DNA of 46,539 nucleotides from Candidatus Brevifilum fermentans (GTDB lineage Bacteria; Chloroflexota; Anaerolineae; Anaerolineales; Villigracilaceae): assembly GCA_945877125.1 (NCBI GenBank), contig CAMCQT010000025.1, positions 1 through 46,539 of the forward strand, read 5' to 3'. Shown here in pieces: positions 34,840 to 42,999 of this stretch. The notes under the pieces are model-generated. The model saw nothing but the letters and a program-made list of their open reading frames with translations, had not been told where the DNA came from and made no database searches. Position 1 is the first letter of the stretch, and the number at the start of each line of letters is the position of its first letter. A program made the position numbers and the translations under genes.

Positions 34840-34895
34840 ATTACCAATTACCAATTACCAATTACCAATTACCAATTACCAATTACTATTTACCA
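34840..34895. repeat. Eight-unit heptamer tandem array
   Basis: Six exact copies of ATTACCA followed by ATTACTA and TTTACCA, preceded by a run of ten A. It lies in the untranslated leader of the ABC exporter gene. Copy number could vary between strains. Confidence 0.9.
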
Positions 34896-34912
34896 CCCAC
34901 TGGAGACTTCCC

Positions 34913-36856
34913 ATGCACCGAGCCATGTTCACATCACTGCGTCAGGGCGACGAAAAGCCCAAGGTCACGAGAGAACTTTTATTGCGCGTGCTTGCGTACG
35001 CAAAACCGTATTGGTCGCATATCGGCGGCATGTTGTTGACCATCCTTGCTGGTTCAGCGTTGAGCGTGGTCACGCCGTTGATTTTCCGCCAGTTGATCGA
35101 CAATATTCTGCCGAGCAAAGACCTGAACAAATTGGTGATGTTCGCATTCGCCCTGCTACTCGTGCCGTTGCTCAACGGCGGCATCAGCGTGATCCAGCGC
35201 AAATTAAACGCCACCGTCGGCGAAGGTGTGATCTACGACCTGCGCGTGGCGCTCTTTGTCCGCTTGCAAAGAATGAGTCTGCGCTTCTTCACCAACACCA
35301 AAGTCGGCGAACTGATGAGTCGGCTCAACAACGATGTGGTCGGCGCGCAGAATGCCATCAGCAACACCATCGTCGGCATCGCCACCAACCTGATCGAAGG
35401 CGCGGCAATCCTGCTCGTGATGCTCTCGCTTGAATGGAGGTTGACTCTCGGCAGTGTCTTTGTCCTGCCGTTGTTCTATTTGATTGCGCGCAAACTTGGT
35501 GATCGGCTGCGAGTCATCGCCCGCGAAGCCATGGACATCAACGCGCAGATGAACGCGCACATGAACGAGACGCTCAACATCGGCGGCGCGTTGCTTGTCA
35601 AATTATTCGGGCGCGCCACCGAAGAGGGCGACCGCTTCCGTCAACGGGCGGGCGGCGTGCGCGACATGGGCATCCAACGCGCGGTCATCGGCTCATCGTT
35701 TTTCGTCATGATCGGGCTGGTCAGCGCGGTCGGCACGGCGCTGGTCTACGGCTTCGGCGGCTGGCTCGTCATTCAGGATAAATTCACCGTCGGCACCATC
35801 GTCGCTTTTGGATCATATCTCGGCACGCTGTACGGCGCACTGCAAGGTCTCGCGGGCGCGCCCGTCGAATTCAGCACCAGCATGGTTTCCTTCGAACGCG
35901 TCTTCGAGATCATCGACCTGCCGCACGACATCGAAGAGAAAAAAGATGCCTTCGTTCTCAAGGACGCAAAAGGCGAACTCGCGTTTGAAAACATCGACTT
36001 CAAATATTCGATCAACGAAAATATCCTGCTCAGCGCGGTCAAACGTTATGGGAAGATGGAGGATGTGGGCGCAGTGTTTTCAGGAGGAAAGAAGACGGCG
36101 GACGATGGACCGAAGACCGCAGACGGTCAATCCGCGCCCGAGCCTGCTGCCACATCCCAGGCACGGGACGTGGCTTTGGAGGGAGTCTCCTTCACCGCCA
36201 AGCCTGGACAGTTGATCGCACTCGTCGGTCCGTCTGGCGCTGGAAAAACTACGCTGACCTATCTCATCCCGCGCCTGTACGATCCCACCAGCGGAGTCAT
36301 CCGCATTGACGGTCACGACCTGCGCGATGTGACTCTCGACTCACTCGCCGCTGCAATTGGCATGGTGACACAGGAGACGCACCTCTTCCATGACTCCATC
36401 CGCACGAACCTGACCTACGCCAAAATGGACGCGACGCAAGCCGAGATCGAATCCGCTGCGCGTGCCGCCAACATCCACGACTTTGTGGCAGGCTTGCCAG
36501 ATGGCTACGACACCATCGTCGGTGAACGTGGCTATCGCCTGAGCGGCGGCGAAAAACAACGCGTCGCCCTCGCCAGAGTTATCTTGAAGAACCCGCGCAT
36601 TTTGGTTTTGGACGAAGCCACCAGTTCCCTCGACAGCGAATCCGAATCCCTGATTCAAGACGCGCTAAAACGAGTCATGGCAGGCAGAACCAGCATCGTC
36701 ATCGCGCATAGACTCAGCACGATCCTTGCCGCTGATTTAATTTTGGTAATGGATCGAGGAAGAATCGTAGAACGAGGCACGCACGATGAACTCCTCGCCA
36801 CAGGCGGACTGTACAGTCAATTGTATGAAACGCAGTTCAGAGGGGAAAGAATATAA
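34913..36856 (+). CDS. ABC exporter, fused permease and ATPase
   Basis: 647 residues from the ATG at 34913, which has GGAG 7 nt upstream; the longer frame runs through the heptamer array and is rejected. A six-helix transmembrane domain (about residues 25-310) is followed by an ATPase with Walker A GPSGAGKTT near 440, the Q-loop VTQETHLF, signature LSGGEKQR, Walker B ILVLDEATSSLDSE and the H-loop IVIAHRLST. It exports an unknown lipid, drug or peptide. Between the A-loop strand (FKYSINEN) and ALEGVSFTAKPG there are about 50 extra residues, partly encoded by a heptamer repeat. Its 3' end is duplicated downstream. Confidence 0.9.
   Translation: MHRAMFTSLRQGDEKPKVTRELLLRVLAYAKPYWSHIGGMLLTILAGSALSVVTPLIFRQLIDNILPSKDLNKLVMFAFALLLVPLLNGGISVIQRKLNATVGEGVIYDLRVALFVRLQRMSLRFFTNTKVGELMSRLNNDVVGAQNAISNTIVGIATNLIEGAAILLVMLSLEWRLTLGSVFVLPLFYLIARKLGDRLRVIAREAMDINAQMNAHMNETLNIGGALLVKLFGRATEEGDRFRQRAGGVRDMGIQRAVIGSSFFVMIGLVSAVGTALVYGFGGWLVIQDKFTVGTIVAFGSYLGTLYGALQGLAGAPVEFSTSMVSFERVFEIIDLPHDIEEKKDAFVLKDAKGELAFENIDFKYSINENILLSAVKRYGKMEDVGAVFSGGKKTADDGPKTADGQSAPEPAATSQARDVALEGVSFTAKPGQLIALVGPSGAGKTTLTYLIPRLYDPTSGVIRIDGHDLRDVTLDSLAAAIGMVTQETHLFHDSIRTNLTYAKMDATQAEIESAARAANIHDFVAGLPDGYDTIVGERGYRLSGGEKQRVALARVILKNPRILVLDEATSSLDSESESLIQDALKRVMAGRTSIVIAHRLSTILAADLILVMDRGRIVERGTHDELLATGGLYSQLYETQFRGERI
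36094..36128 (+). repeat. Heptamer repeat inside the ABC exporter gene
   Basis: Five 7-bp units all starting GAC (GACGGCG, GACGATG, GACCGAA, GACCGCA, GACGGTC) encode part of an insertion in the ATPase domain at about residue 395-405. Confidence 0.75.
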
Positions 36857-36860
36857 CCAT

Positions 36861-36959
36861 TCCGTCATTGCGAGGGCGCTCTTGTTCTTCGCCCGAAGCA
36901 ATCCACGACACACAAGCAAGATTGCTTCGTCGGGAAGAGCACCCTCCTCGCAATGACGA
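36861..36959. repeat. CGTCATTGCGAG-type palindromic element
   Basis: Left arm CGTCATTGCGAGGGCGCTCT and right arm ending CCTCGCAATGACG are complementary, with GAAGCAATC / GATTGCTTC inside. This kind of palindrome occurs widely in bacterial genomes as a small non-coding mobile repeat. It lies exactly between the two copies of the exporter's 3' end. Confidence 0.8.
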
Positions 36960-36963
36960 AAAC

Positions 36964-37071
36964 ATGGATCGAGGAAGAATCGTCGAGCGAGGCACGCACG
37001 ATGAGTTGCTCGCCACAGGCGGACTGTACAGTCAGTTGTATGAAACTCAATTTCGAGGGGAACGGGTGTAA
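36964..37071 (+). pseudogene. Duplicated 3' end of an ABC exporter
   Basis: 108 bp encoding the last 35 residues (MDRGRIVERGTHDE to GERV) of the exporter, ending in its own stop codon. It differs from 36749-36856 at about a dozen synonymous positions and only one amino acid, the last (I to V). It has no promoter or ribosome-binding site. It could be the relic of a second exporter gene. Confidence 0.8.
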
Positions 37072-37077
37072 GCTTTT

Positions 37078-37147
37078 CCTCCTCCAAATCCGACATTGAA
37101 ACACTTGGGATATCAACCCAAATTTTTATTGTCGGATTTGGGGGAGG
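37078..37147. repeat. Inverted repeat with internal terminator-like hairpin
   Basis: CCTCCAAATCCGACA (37081) pairs with TGTCGGATTTGGGGGAGG (ending 37147). Inside, TTGGG/CCCAA and a T run form a small terminator-like hairpin. The region to 37322 has no gene; another hairpin (ACTGCTCCAA / TTGGAGCAGT) lies at 37229-37253. Confidence 0.65.
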
Positions 37148-37322
37148 TGCCCGAAGGGCGGAGGGGGCTATAGTTAATTATATAAACCGCAGTTTGTAAA
37201 AAACCAAGTCCCACTTTTTCTAACAAATACTGCTCCAAATCCATTGGAGCAGTGCTGAGATTCAGATTAAGGAGGATGATCAGCAACTTAATGCCATATC
37301 ATATAATAAGTATTTGACAGTT

Positions 37323-38231
37323 TTATTTTTTAAGCGCTTTTACACTACCATTAAAAGTAGGTCGTTTTCGAGAATTACCTACTCTTACATTAATTTCTCT
37401 ACTAATATGACGTGTTACGTCATTGATTTTTGTAAATTCTTCTCGGATTCTTTCAAGTTCACCAACTGCAACGCCCTTATCCATATCTATAGTATCTAAT
37501 ATTTCTTCTAACAGCTCTACATGCTCACCTAGAAATCTCACAGGATCTCGAAGTTCGTATTCCATTCTTTCCCTTTCATCATTTAAATTTGCCATACGAA
37601 TAACTTCTCGAATATATTCAGGTGGCAATAAAATATCTGGAGAATTTAAGATTTTCTGTTGCCTTCGGGTAAGCTCTAGAATCTCTTCTAATATTAGGTT
37701 TTGAATATTATTTTTTTCTTCTGGTTTTGACACATTAACCATAGGGGGCTGTTGAGCTAATTTCGATAGTTGATCTTGCAATTGTGGATACCAAACTTCA
37801 AACACTTTCTTTAATCGGTTCTCATCTAATCGCTCATCCTCTGTTGCATTTTTATTAATTCCAATCATTAACTTTAAAATATCCTCTTGCTCTAAAATAG
37901 TAGATTGAAATTGTAAAAGAGGACCTTGGACCTCGGACCGTTTTATATTTAATAAAAAAGGTGAAACTTTAGATTTTTCTATAGTTTTCGATAATGCACC
38001 AGCCTCAAAATTCACCCACGGTGCATCAAGATTGTCTTTTGTAATACATAAAATACCATAAGTTGATGCTTCCAATTCTTTAGCAATATCTGTACTCCAT
38101 CGAGTTCCTTTATCAATATCTTCCGATGAGACATATGGCTTTACGTATTGAAGTACTGAGGGAAGCCATTCCCTAAAAATCAGAGCTGTTTTGTGGCTTA
38201 AGTTTCCCGACCAACTTAGAAAAACCTTCAT
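37323..38231 (-). CDS. TIR domain protein (putative NADase-type defence effector)
   Basis: 302 residues. The N-terminal TIR domain (about 1-150) reads MKVFLSWSGNLSHKTA, KGTRWSTDIAKELEAS, CITKDNLDAPWVNFEAGALSK; W72 and E76 form the WxxxE-type site where the glutamate would be catalytic. The C-terminal half is helical (NIQNLILEEILELTRRQQKIL, RERMEYELRDPV) and could be an oligomerisation or sensing part. Bacterial TIR proteins deplete NAD during phage infection or make signal molecules. No partner gene adjoins it, so its trigger is unknown. GGAGG precedes the ATG. A+T-rich compared with the exporter, consistent with transfer. Confidence 0.85.
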   Translation of the reverse strand: MKVFLSWSGNLSHKTALIFREWLPSVLQYVKPYVSSEDIDKGTRWSTDIAKELEASTYGILCITKDNLDAPWVNFEAGALSKTIEKSKVSPFLLNIKRSEVQGPLLQFQSTILEQEDILKLMIGINKNATEDERLDENRLKKVFEVWYPQLQDQLSKLAQQPPMVNVSKPEEKNNIQNLILEEILELTRRQQKILNSPDILLPPEYIREVIRMANLNDERERMEYELRDPVRFLGEHVELLEEILDTIDMDKGVAVGELERIREEFTKINDVTRHISREINVRVGNSRKRPTFNGSVKALKK

Positions 38232-38511
38232 TAGTGTCCTCCAATTCAGAAATTTACTTGAATAATCAGATTTTATTTGCCATTACGCACATACTTAGCT
38301 TACTATTATTATCCACGTCAAGTTTACCGCTAAAACTATTCATAAACAATCTAATTTTTCATTTAATCAGAAATTAAAAACTTGAGCCGAATAAGTTCTA
38401 GTTACGAACTATAGAAAAACCCTGGCGGAGAGTTATATAGCGTCATGGGTTTATCTCCTTGTTGGAAATTATACTGCTTGAAGATGGTGAATTTTTGCTT
38501 GGTGCGCTTGA
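38232..38511. other. Intergenic stretch
   Basis: About 280 bp upstream of the TIR gene. A+T rich, with no reading frame, hairpin or repeat that I could support. Confidence 0.5.
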
Positions 38512-38550
38512 CAAAATAAAACAAGGGCGACCCGTTTGAGATCGCCCTTG
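38512..38550 (-). terminator. Terminator of the multi-pass membrane protein
   Basis: CAAGGGCGA and TCGCCCTTG pair around an 11-nt loop; on the minus strand a T-rich run follows. Confidence 0.8.
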
Positions 38551-38570
38551 CCATTTCAAACAAATTCAAA

Positions 38571-39689
38571 TCAACTCACTGGAGGCAGCGGAGTTACATC
38601 TCCACCCTGCGAGGTCAGCGCGGGCAAGGCTTTCAACTCTCGGTAGACCAGCGTCCACACGGTGGACGCGAATACCGTCTGCCAACTACCAAGCAGGAGC
38701 CAGGGCGAGAAGGCAACCGTGAAAAACAGCGGCAGCGCGAAGAGGGCACCGACGATCCACGGCAACCAGCCGCTGAGAAAGAGACTGGTCAATCCGCCCG
38801 CAAGAAGGACGGGGATGACCGCCACGAGAGCGCCAGCCACAGCCGTGACCAAAACCACAGGGATGCTCACGATGATGGCGATGATGGAAACAATCGCCCA
38901 GACAATACCCAGACCGATCATCACCAGCCACATGATGCCGACATTCTTCCAATTCTCGCGCGCCATTTGGAATCCACGGCTCAGTGATTCACGCACGCCG
39001 AGGTTCTCCAACGCACAGGCGCGCCAGAAGAAGTGCCGCAGCAATCCCAGAAAGATGCTGACAATCGCCACCACAAAGATGACCAGGAACAGAATAACGA
39101 GTGAAATGACAACGCTCACCATTCCAGCTTCTTTACTGCCCTGTGTGAAACTCATGAAGACCATGATTCCCAAACCGATCAGTAACAACATGGTGAGAAT
39201 CATCGGCAGGTTCACCAGCAGGTTGATCAGAAACAGCCGCCAGGATGTGCGCGACCAGCCGATGCGGAAGCCCTGCTTGATGGTCATCTTCGACCCTGTG
39301 TTTTCATATTCATCCACCATGCGGATGACGGCAGTCTCGGCGATGTATCTCGCGACTGCCACGACAAGCCCCAAGATCATGCTAAACACGACGAAGATGA
39401 CCGCGATCCAGATCAGGGTGGGCAAATCCTCTTTCGGAATTCCGACTTCGGACAAACCTTCATCGAATGCCTTTTGCATTTCCTGAGGGGCTTCTTTTAA
39501 GAACTGGGAGAAGTCTTCAGGGAGTGGCTGCTGGCTGCTCTGTGAGTCGTTGCTGGACCGGGAACTGTTGTTCGAGCCATTTCCATGCGAGCCTGCCCCC
39601 GCCAGAGCCAGGATCAAACCAAAGACCCATAATGCTCGATAACTCCACAGGATGTGCCAGGCACGTTTTAAGATTTTAATAGGATCCAT
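38571..39689 (-). CDS. Multi-pass membrane protein of unknown function
   Basis: 372 residues with one N-terminal helix, a Ser/Asn/Gln-rich stretch (GNGSNNSSRSSNDSQSS, about residues 35-55), and six or so further helices. Charged motifs between helices (KQGFRIGWSRTSWRL, LGVRESLSRGFQMARENWK) recur in DUF975-like bacterial membrane proteins. No enzymatic motif is visible. It is the third gene downstream of an ECF sigma and anti-sigma pair, in the same direction with a 50-bp gap, so it may be part of that regulated unit. Confidence 0.7.
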   Translation of the reverse strand: MDPIKILKRAWHILWSYRALWVFGLILALAGAGSHGNGSNNSSRSSNDSQSSQQPLPEDFSQFLKEAPQEMQKAFDEGLSEVGIPKEDLPTLIWIAVIFVVFSMILGLVVAVARYIAETAVIRMVDEYENTGSKMTIKQGFRIGWSRTSWRLFLINLLVNLPMILTMLLLIGLGIMVFMSFTQGSKEAGMVSVVISLVILFLVIFVVAIVSIFLGLLRHFFWRACALENLGVRESLSRGFQMARENWKNVGIMWLVMIGLGIVWAIVSIIAIIVSIPVVLVTAVAGALVAVIPVLLAGGLTSLFLSGWLPWIVGALFALPLFFTVAFSPWLLLGSWQTVFASTVWTLVYRELKALPALTSQGGDVTPLPPVS

Positions 39690-39738
39690 TTTTTTCCTCT
39701 TTATATATTTATTCGTTCAAATTTAACTGTGGGCTGTT

Positions 39739-40347
39739 TCAGCCTTCGAGGAGTTGGCCGTGCTCCCGATGCCTCTGCCGCGTCCACCAGATTGCAATCC
39801 AACTCAGATACAGCAGGGCAATTGCCGCCTGCAAGATGATCTGAGGTAGTTTGTTTCTTGTAAAGGACTCTGTCAGTTCAGCCCATTGCAGGCTGTCCCC
39901 GCTCAGGAGTCCGAAGTCTCCGAGCCTTCCCGACCAAACCGCTCCATCGGATGAACCGATTGCCGCCCAAGTGGGAGCGCCGTTCAACAAGCCAAGCCTG
40001 TCTGCGGTCGAGATCACATCACCAACCACCTCAAAGGTGCCGATGAAAACCCAAAGCATCAGCAGGCTGACGGGGATCATCCACCAGCCCATCTCCTGCG
40101 CTTTGCGTTTCGTGGCTTTGGGCTGTTCATGCGGAAGGCGCAGGCTGACTTGCGATGCGAATCTCTCTGACGATATAAATTCAGGCGCGGGCACTTCGTG
40201 CAGCAGGCTGGAGACATTCTGCAAAGACTCCAACTCCGCCTGACATTCCTCGCATTCGGCAAGATGCTTTTCCACCTGATCAAGCCGTCCATTCTTCAGT
40301 TCATCATCCAGATAAGCGTTCAACCATTCTGTTACGTGGTTAGACAT
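39739..40347 (-). CDS. Anti-sigma factor with zinc-finger domain
   Basis: 202 residues. The N-terminus is a ZAS-type domain with H28, C32 and C35 (EKHLAECEECQAEL), then a linker, a membrane helix near residue 90-110 and a second near the C-terminus. It would hold the sigma factor encoded upstream until a signal releases it. The start overlaps the sigma gene's end by 8 nt, a usual arrangement for such pairs. Confidence 0.88.
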   Translation of the reverse strand: MSNHVTEWLNAYLDDELKNGRLDQVEKHLAECEECQAELESLQNVSSLLHEVPAPEFISSERFASQVSLRLPHEQPKATKRKAQEMGWWMIPVSLLMLWVFIGTFEVVGDVISTADRLGLLNGAPTWAAIGSSDGAVWSGRLGDFGLLSGDSLQWAELTESFTRNKLPQIILQAAIALLYLSWIAIWWTRQRHREHGQLLEG

Positions 40348-40927
40348 GTTCAGCCTCCATCAACACGATCCTCTGTCCTTCCAGTTTTTCCTTCAACACA
40401 CGACGCGCATAATTCAAACGTGACATGACGGTGCCGAGCGGAATATCGAGCGCATCTGCGATCTCGCGATAGGAAAGCCCTTCGTACTCTTTCAGCACCA
40501 GCACCGCGCGGCTGGCATCTGGCAAGGACTGGATCGCCGCCTGCACCAGCGCAGTCCGCTCCTCCTGCAAGTAGATTCCTTCGGGACCAGGTTGCGGGTC
40601 GGCAAGTTGAAAATCATCCATGTCTCCCGGCAGGATACGCTTTTCCTTGCGAAGCATATCCGTTGCGGTGTTGAGCGCGATGCGATAGAGCCAGTTTCGC
40701 AGCGACGAATCCACGCGGAACGAACCCAAATGCGACCAGGCGCGGATGAAGGTCTCCTGTGCGGCATCTTCTGCGACCTGCACGTTGCCGCACATGCGGA
40801 AGATGACGTTCAACACACCCTGGGCATGGGTGCAGACCAATTCGCTGAACGCGTTTCGGTCGCCGCCCTGCGCCCTGATGACAAGCTCTGATTCACTTAC
40901 TTCGAAACCGATGACCACGCCAGACAT
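40340..40927 (-). CDS. ECF-type RNA polymerase sigma factor
   Basis: 195 residues. Region 2 includes DRNAFSELVCTHAQGVLNVIFRM and QETFIRAWSHLGSF; region 4 includes LPDASRAVLVLKEYEGLSYREIADALDIPLGTVMSRL. No sigma-1.1 or sigma-3 region. The ATG at 40927 sits one base after an AAAGGA box, so initiation at the GTG at 40915, with a normal spacing from the same box, is also possible. It directs transcription of its own operon and an unknown regulon. Confidence 0.92.
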   Translation of the reverse strand: MSGVVIGFEVSESELVIRAQGGDRNAFSELVCTHAQGVLNVIFRMCGNVQVAEDAAQETFIRAWSHLGSFRVDSSLRNWLYRIALNTATDMLRKEKRILPGDMDDFQLADPQPGPEGIYLQEERTALVQAAIQSLPDASRAVLVLKEYEGLSYREIADALDIPLGTVMSRLNYARRVLKEKLEGQRIVLMEAEHV

Positions 40928-41099
40928 TCCTTTCTTGTTGTTGTCTTTCTAGAATATATACGCAGGTCGACTTATTTTTATTCGGAATCAAAAAATCTGA
41001 CCGTGCTCGTTTTTGCAGGCAAAAAGGAAAAAATGTGCAACTCAAATGTCCCCAACAGGTTTATCTTGCGAAATATCGGCTTCCAGCTTTTCCCTGAAG

Positions 41100-41711
41100 T
41101 TACGGCATACAACTCCACAAGTAGATCGGGTGATCTGCCCAAAAATACTCACTGGACGAGAAATCAAAGCTGACCTGCGAGCTTTCAGGAAGAAAAGCAA
41201 ACTGCAACTCCTGTAATTCGGCAGTGGCGGGAATATCAAAGCGCAGCCAGGCATCCACTTCCTGTCCCATGGACATGCTTGTATTCAAAGACGTGTAATC
41301 TGTATGATCTTTGCGGTGTCCATACGTTGGCTTGAACTCAGCGCTGTCATACAGCACACTGAAATGTTCAGCCGCTGGCAAAATCTGCTCGCTCTGACTG
41401 ATGTTCTTGATCAGGATGTGAATCCAAATAAATTTTTGTCCCGCCGAAGGCTCCCGCTCGGAGCCATATTCTGTCAGGTAGCTGGTTGTGACCTCGGCTT
41501 CACTCATCACCACCTGGAGGTCATCGTAAACGATCATTTGACCGAGAGGCGCAGGTGTGGGCAGAGTTTTATTCTCCACGGCTGCCCGCGGAGTTGGTGA
41601 AGGAATGGAAGTAGGAACAACTGCATTACCTGTGGAAGAGCAGGAAGAGCAGGCAGTTACTGTCAATAATCCGAGTAAAAAACTCAGCACAAGTATCAAT
41701 ATTTTTGTCAT
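41100..41711 (-). CDS. Lipoprotein with DUF4352-like domain
   Basis: 203 residues. Signal peptide with lipobox LTVTAC (C21), a short Thr/Pro linker, then a beta-sandwich (LQVVMSEAEVTTSY, AGQKFIWIHILIKNIS, HFSVLYDS, LRFDIPATAELQELQFAF), the DUF4352 pattern. Probably an extracytoplasmic binding or immunoprotective-like domain. Single-gene unit; function unknown. Confidence 0.75.
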   Translation of the reverse strand: MTKILILVLSFLLGLLTVTACSSCSSTGNAVVPTSIPSPTPRAAVENKTLPTPAPLGQMIVYDDLQVVMSEAEVTTSYLTEYGSEREPSAGQKFIWIHILIKNISQSEQILPAAEHFSVLYDSAEFKPTYGHRKDHTDYTSLNTSMSMGQEVDAWLRFDIPATAELQELQFAFLPESSQVSFDFSSSEYFWADHPIYLWSCMP

Positions 41712-41772
41712 ATGAATTCACCTAAAATATTATAGCCCCAATTGCCGTGAGCATAATGTGCCCGGAAATCTT

Positions 41773-41809
41773 TAACAAAAAAAAGGACAGACTTTTTGTC
41801 CGTCCTTTT
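41773..41809 (-). terminator. Terminator of the hemerythrin-like gene
   Basis: On the minus strand AAAAGGACGGAC and GTCTGTCCTTTT pair around AAAAA, ending in eight T. Confidence 0.85.
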
Positions 41810-41829
41810 GGTGTAGGTTATGTGTGAAC

Positions 41830-42387
41830 TTACCGCCAGTCGCTTAATTCGTCTTCAAGTGCTTCGATCAACTTGATATATTTCTCCGTCCCATCCTTCA
41901 AGCCGCCTTCAAATTTGATTTTGTCGACCTCTTCGGATAATTTATGTTCATCATCAATCGAGATGGTTTGTTCAAGCAGAGGGAAGATCAAACTTTTTAG
42001 GCGGTCAAGATGCTGGCGGATCGCGGATGTAAACTGGCTGGTTGCCCAGCCGACCTCAGAGCGTGCTATCTCATCCCCGGCCTGCCACTGTTTCGCGGCA
42101 TTGATCAACAACTCAGCAGCCTCGTGGCTTTTCTCTTGGTCGCTGCGCATCGCGCCGATCGGTCCGCCTTCGGTTGGAAAACCGCCTTCTTCCAATACCT
42201 TGATCAGCAATTCTTCTTTTTTGAAGAAGCCATTTTCAATATAGTCTTGAATAAAACTGTGTGCTGAAATAAAAAAACTTGGACGGGCATATTTAGTGGT
42301 GCTTAAAACAACCGAGCCGTTGCCAAGTGCGGCGATAAAACGGCTGATATTTTCCTGATCGGGACGGAGATTCTTTGCAATACGCAT
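41830..42387 (-). CDS. Hemerythrin-like HHE domain protein
   Basis: 185 residues from the ATG at 42387 (MRIAKNLRPDQENISRF), which has AGGGAA upstream; the longer frame from 42468 lacks a ribosome-binding site. Helices with SAHSFIQDYIENGFFKKEELLIKVLEEGGFPTEGGPIGAM, QEKSHEAAELL and IRQHLDRLKSLIFPLLEQ give the His/Glu pattern of hemerythrin HHE proteins, including the GFPTEGGPIG loop common in that family. Would bind a di-iron centre for oxygen or redox sensing. One of the usual histidines may be replaced (KKEELL instead of HHxKEE), so iron binding is uncertain. Confidence 0.75.
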   Translation of the reverse strand: MRIAKNLRPDQENISRFIAALGNGSVVLSTTKYARPSFFISAHSFIQDYIENGFFKKEELLIKVLEEGGFPTEGGPIGAMRSDQEKSHEAAELLINAAKQWQAGDEIARSEVGWATSQFTSAIRQHLDRLKSLIFPLLEQTISIDDEHKLSEEVDKIKFEGGLKDGTEKYIKLIEALEDELSDWR

Positions 42388-42548
42388 ATTATTCCCTGAT
42401 TTCTTTTGAATTATTACTTTCCCTGAGTATATCATGCTCAAAAAAAGACGGAAATTGTGTCTATTCAATTTTCTCTAAAGTGCAACCTGCTGGGAATACC
42501 CATGCCCGTGCGCGGCGGTTTATAAAGCTATGATGCTTGTATGGGTGC

Positions 42549-42554
42549 TATAAT
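42549..42554 (+). promoter_or_regulatory. TATAAT -10 upstream of the 49-aa gene
   Basis: Exact TATAAT, with no good -35 at 17 nt. The start would be about 60 nt before the small gene. Confidence 0.4.
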
Positions 42555-42621
42555 GATAAACATACTTTCGTGAAATTTCCCCCCACTTTATTAGGAATAT
42601 ATATTCCAGAAGGATAAACCA

Positions 42622-42771
42622 ATGCCAGCAGTTAATTATCAATACGAAAAGCGTAAAAAAGAATTAGACAAGAAAAAGAAGAAGGCTGAGAAAGACCGTG
42701 CTAAAGAGATTAAAAAAAATAGCAACAAGCCCAAGGAGACTCCGCCCCCTCCTGTTGCTCCTGAAAAGTAG
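42622..42771 (+). CDS. 49-aa lysine-rich small protein
   Basis: Too short for usual gene calling but well supported. AAGGA sits 7 nt before the ATG, a promoter-like TATAAT is upstream and an 18-bp perfect hairpin terminator downstream. The protein starts MPAVNYQYEKRKKELDKKKK, continues Lys/Glu-rich and ends PPPPVAPEK. Similar short proteins with a YEKRxKELAKKKK-type start occur in many bacteria, of unknown function; RNA or ribosome contact is a guess based on charge. Confidence 0.8.
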   Translation: MPAVNYQYEKRKKELDKKKKKAEKDRAKEIKKNSNKPKETPPPPVAPEK

Positions 42772-42785
42772 AATGGCTTTGTAGC

Positions 42786-42828
42786 CGCGACTTCCTGCAA
42801 ATTCTAAATTTGCAGGAAGTCGCGTTTT
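42786..42828 (+). terminator. 18-bp perfect hairpin terminator
   Basis: CGCGACTTCCTGCAAATT and its exact complement flank a 3-nt loop and are followed by TTTTAT. Confidence 0.9.
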
Positions 42829-42911
42829 ATGAACTGCAGAATTTATTTTCCATTGCCGAAATATAGAAGACGAGAATGTTGCGGCGCATGGATATATTTT
42901 ATCCTTTTGTG

Positions 42912-42917
42912 TATAAT
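42912..42917 (+). promoter_or_regulatory. tRNA promoter -10
   Basis: Exact TATAAT ten bases before the tRNA 5' end. No clear -35 hexamer is seen at normal spacing. Confidence 0.5.
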
Positions 42918-42927
42918 CTTACGGTCA

Positions 42928-42999
42928 GCCCCGATAGTTCAATGGACAGAACAAAGCACTCCTAAGGCTTAGATGTAGGTCCGATTCCTACTCGGGGCA
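42928..42999 (+). tRNA. tRNA-Arg (anticodon CCU)
   Basis: 72 nt fold into a full cloverleaf: acceptor GCCCCGA/TCGGGGC, D-stem GTTC/GAAC with GG in the loop, anticodon stem AAGCA/GGCTT (closing A-G mismatch) with loop CTCCTAA, T-stem GTAGG/CCTAC. The anticodon CCT is at 42961-42963 and reads AGG. CCA is not encoded. Position 55, normally T (pseudouridine), is C at 42981: the T-loop reads TCCGATT rather than TTCGATT. Confidence 0.93.

Noticed and set aside
34840-34895. CRISPR-like array
   Set aside because: Units are 7 bp with no spacers; it is a simple tandem repeat.
34679-34912. Earlier start for the ABC exporter
   Set aside because: The extension translates the heptamer array and overlaps the divergent HEPN/Toprim gene; GGAG precedes the ATG at 34913.
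36868-37071. Complete small gene from 36868
   Set aside because: Its first half translates a palindromic repeat and its second half is a copy of the exporter C-terminus; called a gene fragment instead.
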